Positions 57,799 through 64,000 of a DNA stretch of 64,000 nt are shown in pieces. This stretch comes from Dromiciops gliroides. Lineage: Eukaryota > Chordata > Mammalia > Microbiotheria > Microbiotheriidae. Below the pieces are notes generated by a model. That model saw only the letters and a program-made list of their open reading frames with translations, was not told the origin of the DNA and ran no database searches. Location: contig NC_057861.1 of the NCBI RefSeq assembly GCF_019393635.1, positions 302,333,468-302,397,467 on the forward strand, read 5' to 3'. The translations under genes and the position numbers were made by a program. The first letter of the stretch is position 1. Every line of letters starts with the position of its first letter.

Positions 57799-58165
57799 TG
57801 TTAAGGGCTAAAATTCTTGCTATTCTGTCTAAAATATCCAATGAGTGGTCGCCAATAAATTATAAGCTTTAGCAAGAGTTATACTTTTAAGCATTTATTA
57901 AGGAGAATAAGAATTTGGTAAAGAGAGAGAAAGGCCTAGATTCCTATCTATTAAAGGGAGAGCACATTTCTAGCTCCGCTCTCCACCAGAGTTCAAAGGA
58001 AAAGAGAGCGAGCCCGAGCACCAGTCTCTTCCTCCTCCCACTAGCCCGCGTCACTTCCTGACGCCAAAGAAAAGACTCCTGGTCTTGCCCTCAAAGACCT
58101 TCGCTTCATGGGCGGAACTCTTCTACAGAGAGTCTCCAGCAGGTGGCGTCATTCCAATCGTTACA
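57799..58165 (-). mobile_element. Solo LTR fossil, family X, copy 2
   Basis: Same family as 42422-42805. TGTTAAGG...GTTACA limits, 4-bp duplication AACT (57795-57798, 58166-58169). CTCF-like word at 58136-58150. From 58170 to 58720 no gene or named repeat is visible. Confidence 0.87.
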
Positions 58166-58729
58166 AACTACATTTAGCATCAGTCATTTAACATTTAACT
58201 ACATAAACACAAACTACATTTAACAGCATGGCCTCAAAACACTTTACTTTTTACCCTTCTCAAAACTCTGTGAGATGGATATTAAAAGTATAAAAACTAC
58301 CACTTCCCCTTTCTATATGAGACCCAAGGTATTAAATCTAGTAAATTTTAGAGCCAGATCTAAAATCCAGATCTTTCTTGGCTCCATGTTCAAAACTCTT
58401 TCCAGTACCACATACTGACTCTTCCAGTATTTTAATGATCATCAAAATCCACTAGTTTTTTTCTCAATCATTCTCCTTGGCCAATTTGAAATATGTGACA
58501 ATGTTGTCCACCTTGTCTTTTCATCTGAAAATTATGTCTATTGCCTTTCGTTAGCATACATATAAGTTTTTAACAGATACTAATTCAAGGTACAATCACA
58601 ACTATAAACCAAGAAACAAGAGAATGGACTAAATAAAAATAGATTTGTATTCACTGTGTGCTTTCACTGTGACCTGATCTATTCTAAAAACATAGCAGAT
58701 ACTGTACAAATGGGGCTTCCTGTGCATTT

Positions 58730-59245
58730 CCTTTTGGCTCTTCATCCTTTGACTTTTATACTTTGTTTTATTGTTTCTTGATGTCTCATGTAGTCATTAG
58801 CTTCCACTTGCCCAATTCTAATTTTTAAGGAATAATTTTCTTCCGTGAACTATTGTCCCACTTTTTCCATTTGACCAATTCTTCTTTAAGGCATTCTTTT
58901 CTTCAGTATTTTTGTGCTTCTTTTTACCAAACTATTGACTCCCTTTTCATAATTTTTTTGTAGCACTCATTTCTTTTCTCAATTTTTCTTCCATCTCTCT
59001 TATTTGATTTTCAAAATCTTTTTTTAGTTTTTTAATGAAGTCTTTTTGGGCTTGTGTTCAATTAATATTTTTTGACGCTTGTTTGTAGATGTTTTGACAA
59101 TGTTGTCTTCTTATTTTGTATCTTGATCTTCTGTCACCATAGTAACTTTTTATGATTAGGTTCTTTTTTTGTTGTTTGGTATTTTTTCCAGCCTACTTCT
59201 TAACCTTTTTAACTTTATGTTAAAGTTTGCCAGTGTTCCTGGAGT
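58730..59245 (-). mobile_element. L1 ORF1 N-terminal region, antisense
   Basis: 'Ttcttgatgtctcatgtagt', 'cttccacttgcccaattcta', and repeated 'ttttcttcagtattt' phrases are antisense coiled-coil ORF1 text. It matches 8150-8230. Confidence 0.65.
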
Positions 59246-59689
59246 GGAAAAAACACTGTCCTAAGCTTAAGATTTTTTCATGCTACTGTTTTCAGAGCTA
59301 CTTCTGGGGGTCTATAAGTTTTTGATGCTTCTAAGTTGATATGAGCTAAGGAGAGGTGTGATCCCTGCTCTCCTAATCTGTACTTTGGTCTTTGAGTGAC
59401 CACAAGCATTCTTTTCTGTCCTTGAACTGTGATCAAGTTTCCCAATTGGGCAGGTGGAAGCAAATGACTACATAAGACAAGGATTAAGGGTAGAAGCTAA
59501 AGATTTAAGATTAAGGATATTTCTATATAAAAGCAAGATTATCATGAGAATGTGAGATGCCTTGAATTGTCAAGGTTTCCCATGTCAAAGAGATGAAGAG
59601 CTTGCTAGAATCTGTGTGTGTACAATCTAAAGATAGACTCAATGGTAGACCATCTCTGATATCCATCCTGCTTCCTATTATGGCTATCA

Positions 59690-59822
59690 TTTTCAGAAGA
59701 CAGGAAGGAGGAGAAAAATCTGGAACTCAAAATGTTGTAAAAAATGAATACTAAAAAATTTTGACATGTAATTTGAAAAGAATACTCTTAAAATAAATAA
59801 AAAATAAAGCATTAAAAAAAGA
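59690..59822 (+). mobile_element. L1 3' tail
   Basis: 'Ggaactcaaaatgttgtaaa' and an A-rich end, directly abutting the half-L1 piece at 59825. Confidence 0.65.
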
Positions 59823-59824
59823 AC

Positions 59825-60425
59825 TAGCCTTCATGTTTCAAGAAATTATCAAGGAAAATTGCCCTAATATGCTAGAACCAAAACGTAAAATAGAAATTGA
59901 AATCATCTACCAATCACCACCTGAAAGAGATCTCAAAATGAAAATTCCAAGAAATATTATAGCCAAATTCCAGAAATCCCAGACCAAGAAGAAAATATTG
60001 CAAGCAACCAGAAAGAAACATTTCAAATTTTATGTAGCCACAGTCAAAGTTACACAAGCTTTAGCAGCTTCCAAAATAAGATATCTGAGGGCTTGGAATG
60101 TGATAATCAAGGGATCTTTAATTACAATCAAGAATCGCATACCAGAAAAATGGAATAAGATCCTTATGGGGAAAAATGGATATTAAATTAAATATAGAGC
60201 ATTTTCAAGCATTTCTAATGAAGGGACCAGAGCTGAATAGAAATTTTGATTTTCAAGTACAAAACTTAGGTAAACATGAAAAATAAATCAAATGTTGAAA
60301 GCACAAAAAATCCATTGAAGAGAGCTCTTTTAAAAACAGAATTAGAACTCAAAGTTTTACAAAAGGAATGTTTAAATTGTTTTTACATAAAATTGGAAAA
60401 AATTTAAAATTTCTTTAGATGAATG
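59825..60425 (+). mobile_element. Half-L1 (HAL1-like) fragment, ORF1 then 3' tail
   Basis: 117 codons open (59833-60186) resemble L1 ORF1 C-terminal domain: FQEIIKENCPNM, IYQSPPERDLKMKIPR, IAKFQKSQTKKKILQATRKK. After a short gap the usual tail ('gaactcaaagttttac', 60346) follows without any ORF2. Fragmentary. Confidence 0.6.
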
Positions 60426-60787
60426 GATTGAGAAAAGTCTTTTTAGTTCTAAGATTCTATGATTGCAAGAGGGGGGAAAGAGCCAACATAAAAGATGGTA
60501 AAGTTCAGTCACTTTGGATTCTTATGAAAATATATACATGAAACTGACCAAAGCCTAACTTATTAGGACCCCTTTAAGGGTAAAGAACTTGAATATCAAA
60601 GAGTAGTTAAATTTACCCTCTCAAAAAGTTACAAAGGCTGAAATTAAATATTTAAGCTAAGTTTAAATCCATATTTAGGACATTTGTGTAAGTTTATAGG
60701 AAAACAAGAATTTGGAGGATTACAAATCTTTTGACATGAAAAACTGGGCTCCATTTCTAGGTGTGTTATTTGTTAAGAAAGTCATTT

Positions 60788-60940
60788 CAGGGGCAGCTAG
60801 ATAGCACAGTGGATAGACCACCGGCCCTGGAGTCAGTAGTACCCGAGTTCAAATCCGGCCTCAGACACTTAACACGTACTAGCTGTGTGACCCTGGGCAA
60901 GTCACTTAACCCCCAATTGCCTCACTAAAAAAAAAAAAAG
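60788..60940 (+). repeat. tRNA-derived SINE
   Basis: Sense copy, AAAGTCATTTCA on both sides. The block 60945-62320 shows no gene I can support; 61540-62030 may be an old LTR-like fossil. Confidence 0.93.
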
Positions 60941-62317
60941 AAAAGAAAGTCATTTCACTGCTTGTCTACAGTTGTATAGGAAAGTGAAATCCACTCATTG
61001 TACTGCTGGATGTTTCCTCAAGTGAGGAATCATGTCTGGCAGTGCTATATTAAACAAAAATGAACAATTACCGTTTGCACCTAAAAGTCTATGTGCACCT
61101 AAAACTAGGTCTTGCCATTGGAGGTTTTTGGCTTATAATGCAAATTAGCTGAAGTCCAAAATGCTATTGCATTGACTCCTTGGCTTCTGGTGTTTGATGG
61201 GCTAGACTACTTGTTTCTGTTAGGTTATGACAATGTATCCTGAACTCTGGGAGGTTCAACACCAAGTTGGGAAGGCTTCAACTACAGGTCTGCCTGTCAG
61301 CCAGCCTCACTAACTACAGAGACACCTATCACCAGATTTGTTCTTTTGATTCACCTTCTTGAGTATTATTTAGTTTTCATTTAGGTTTGAATTATTTCTT
61401 CAAATGCATTTACTGGCTTTAATTCCATTTTATAATCAGCAAAGTGTGTCCTTACTATTTATGCTTTTTTGAATTTGTTGATATTTTTATATCCCAGCAC
61501 CCAGTCAACTTTTATAAAAAATGCCTTTAGAAAAGGCAACTCTGGTAAAGACCCACAGTGTTTGCACAAACAAAATCAAGGCAGTTAAAAGGGAAAGTTA
61601 ATGAGCACTTAAGAAAATTAAGTTAAGAAAAGTAACTAGATCATATCAAATATATACATAAGAAGTCTGGGCTAGATGTGCTAGATATAAGAATTTAGGG
61701 GTTTGATTGTTAAAATGTTCAAGAGGAAAATTATAAAAGATTGGTAGGCCCCTGAAAGATAGAAGGGAGATGTTACTTAAGGCTGGCTGAGAGTCTTTGT
61801 AAAGGAAAGTCAAGATTGAGAGAGGAGTAGAGCTGGCCACCCCACTGAAGCCTCTCTGAGATGTCTCCCAGCAGGACAGCCATCCCCTCGCTCCCTGCCT
61901 AGAGTGTCAGACATGATTCTGAGTCAAAAGTATATTAAATCCAAAGATTATACAAAGACATGTTTGAAAGCGGTTGAAAAGAGGCCCCATTCTGGTTCAG
62001 TAAAGCTCAAGAATTAACTTGCATATTTGTTTGGAGTTACTAATTGCATAGTTATACATACGTAAGAGAGCCAGAGAATTTTGTAAAGGATGAAACTTTT
62101 CAATATTTTTAAAGTTCACAAAATTAAAGTTGAAAAATACCACCAGTCCAGACCTTGTTATTTTGTTTTGTTTTTTAAAACTGTGGGAGATCAGGAGATA
62201 ACTTAGCAGCCACTGACAAAGGTACCTTTTCCTGTAATTCTCAAGGAAAGGTAGTATGGAGCAGTGGAAAGAATACTAAAATTAGAGACTTCCCATTTAA
62301 TTTTGTTGGTTTTTAAA

Positions 62318-62465
62318 AAATTTTTTTTAGTGAGGCAATTGGGGTTAAGTGACTTGCCCAGGGTCACACAGCTAGTAAGTGTTAAGTGTCTGGGGCCGGA
62401 TTTGAATTCAGGTACTCCTGACTCCAGGGCTGGTGCTCTATCCACTGCACCATCTAGCTGCCCCC
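62318..62465 (-). repeat. tRNA-derived SINE
   Basis: Antisense copy, CCCATTTAATTTTG on both sides. From 62470 to 62990 only a MIR-like scrap ('gctcagtttcctcatctcta'). Confidence 0.94.
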
Positions 62466-62991
62466 CCATTTAATTTTGAATCCAATCTCTTTAACTTCCT
62501 ACCTTTGTAACCTTAGACCAGACACATCACAATTCTGGCTCAGTTTCCTCATCTCTAAAAATAGGGGGTAGAACTAGATGAGATCAACATATATTCCAGT
62601 TCAAATCCTATTATCACTTTATGAAAATCCAGAAATGTTATAGAATTGGGTAGGAAAATGTTTTGCAGGATTAGCTATTGGATTATTTCACTGCTAAGCA
62701 AGCCTATGCCTGTCATTCTACCTGGTGTTTCTATTCATTCAGGTTTAAAGATCTCTAGAAGTGATTTGTGTTTCAGATGACTTCTCACTTCAATCATTCA
62801 TCAATGAATAATGTTCTTTCGATTGGTCCCCTAAGTAAGAAGGGTATGATCTGAGGTGGACTCAAAAAACCTTCTTGGCTACTGGTCCCATTTCCCCCCT
62901 CCTTTTCATCCTAAAAACTTATCATTAGGATCATTTCTTTGGATAAGTTCCTAAAACTTGGGACTATTGTAGAGGGAAGAGCTCAGGAGGC

Positions 62992-63026
62992 TGCATGCAC
63001 GTGCGTGTGCGCGCGCACACACACAC
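62992..63026. repeat. GT/GC/CA alternating purine-pyrimidine run
   Basis: 'Gcacgtgcgtgtgcgcgcgc' followed by CA units; strictly alternating and Z-DNA-prone. Confidence 0.85.
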
Positions 63027-63242
63027 TTTAGACAGCCCTCTATCTATGAACCATCATCATACTAACATGGGTTCATTTATCAGTATCATTCATATCGCCT
63101 TGGAAAGTAGAGAGAGGCCAAACCTGATAGAATGGAATATACAAAAAACACCAACTCAGGAAGAAGGCAAAGGACGGAAACTATAAGTCCTACAGTGAAT
63201 ACAGCTCTGGATTGTGAATAGGGGAAAAAGGAGGGTAGAAAA

Positions 63243-64000
63243 AGCTCTTCAGGGGCAGAGACAAGATGGCAGAGGAAAAACAGTAATTTTACAGACCTCT
63301 CCCCAAGATCCCTCCAAATAGCTCTGAATAATGCCCTAAGATACTTACTAGAGTAGCAGAACCCACAAAATGATGGGGTGAGATAATAATTTTCCAGCCA
63401 AAAATGGCTTAGAGGGTTGGCAGGAAAGGTCTGTTGTACTGGGTGAGAGCGGAGCCCAGACCTGGGCCTCACCATGCAGATCCATCCCCACACAGGCCAT
63501 ACCAGAGGGAACCTCTGAATTGGCTGCAGCAGCTGCTACTTCTGGACTCAGCTCATGGTCCAGTGAGGGGGTTGAGCAGTTGGCTGGGGGGAGATTGCAG
63601 GGCTCTCTGCTGGTGCTGAGGCGAAACTCTGTTGTGTTGCCTGTGCTCAGAACCAGGAAACAATCTTGAGTGGCAGCCCAGGTGGGGAAGGGGCACATGT
63701 ATGCCCGAGCTTGCCACCACTGTGAAACAGAAATCTGTTCCTGTGTTAACAAGCAAGCAGACCTATGGTTACTTATGGACCAGAGCACAGGCCAGGGAAG
63801 TGCAGAACATGCCTCTCCTTAAATCATACCATGTGGGAGCCCCTGAAGTTTGGAACAGTGAGTCTTCTCCCCCTGGAAGCAGTGCCCCACTTTAAGAAGG
63901 AGTTAAAAGTCAAGAAATAGGCTGCCAAAATGAGCAGTCAGAAAAATATGCTGACCCTAGGAGGTTTCTTTCATGACAAGGAAGATCAAAATATACTCTC
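63243..64000 (+). mobile_element. L1 5' UTR and start of ORF1, running off the window
   Basis: 'Ggggcagagacaagatggca' is a typical L1 5' start, followed by a GC-rich 5' UTR. ORF1 begins at the ATG near 63931 (MSSQKNMLTLGGFFHDKEDQ). It continues beyond 64000, so completeness is unknown. Confidence 0.75.

Noticed and set aside
63086-63788. Two long minus-strand open frames at the right edge
   Set aside because: They are antisense to an L1 5' UTR, and neither resembles a serpin exon or other known protein.

Overview
This is a repeat-dense mammalian window. The SINEs (about two dozen copies of a tRNA-derived element with a 'GGGGCAGCTAGGTGG' head), the MAR1-type SINEs with an RTE/BovB-like tail, the L1 and half-L1 relics and the L2 relics together point to a marsupial, probably an Australian one. 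Species is an inference. The host genes are clade-B (ov-)serpins on the minus strand, matching the SERPINB1/B9/B6 neighbourhood of other mammals. Layout: (1) 1-3175 holds the 5' part of a SERPINB1 paralogue (only its ATG exon is in the window). It is a tandem duplicate of 26847-30580. (2) 3300-19000 is intergenic: two oppositely oriented L1s (one nested in the other), a half-L1, LTR-like fossils, SINEs and L2 remnants. (3) 19033-28786 is a complete SERPINB1 gene. Six coding exons (168+138+118+143+168+405 bp) give 379 codons plus a stop, the human length, with all splice sites GT/AG and no frame break. (4) 30.6-34.2 kb is L2, L1-tail and SINE sequence with a long GGAA microsatellite. (5) 35737-36806 is a broken copy of the ABHD13 hydrolase gene. 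(6) 37-45 kb is antisense L1 interrupted by solo LTRs, a SINE and a MAR1 copy, followed by L2. (7) 45470-54198 carries five coding exons of a second ov-serpin, closest by eye to SERPINB6/B9. Every exon is open, in the right phase and bounded by GT/AG, but the reactive-loop hinge is degenerate and the ATG exon is not visible. A near full-length 7SL RNA pseudogene lies in one of its introns. (8) 54.5-64 kb has a young 5'-truncated L1 with a 15-bp target duplication, two solo LTRs, half-L1 pieces and, at the edge, an L1 5' end running out of the window. SERPINB1 proteins are cytosolic inhibitors of neutrophil serine proteases. The duplication and the decayed-hinge relative suggest an expanding and diverging serpin cluster. 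Reciprocal empty sites (a SINE only in copy A, an LTR only in copy B) show that both elements inserted after the duplication. All comparisons were made by eye; no alignment or database search was run.
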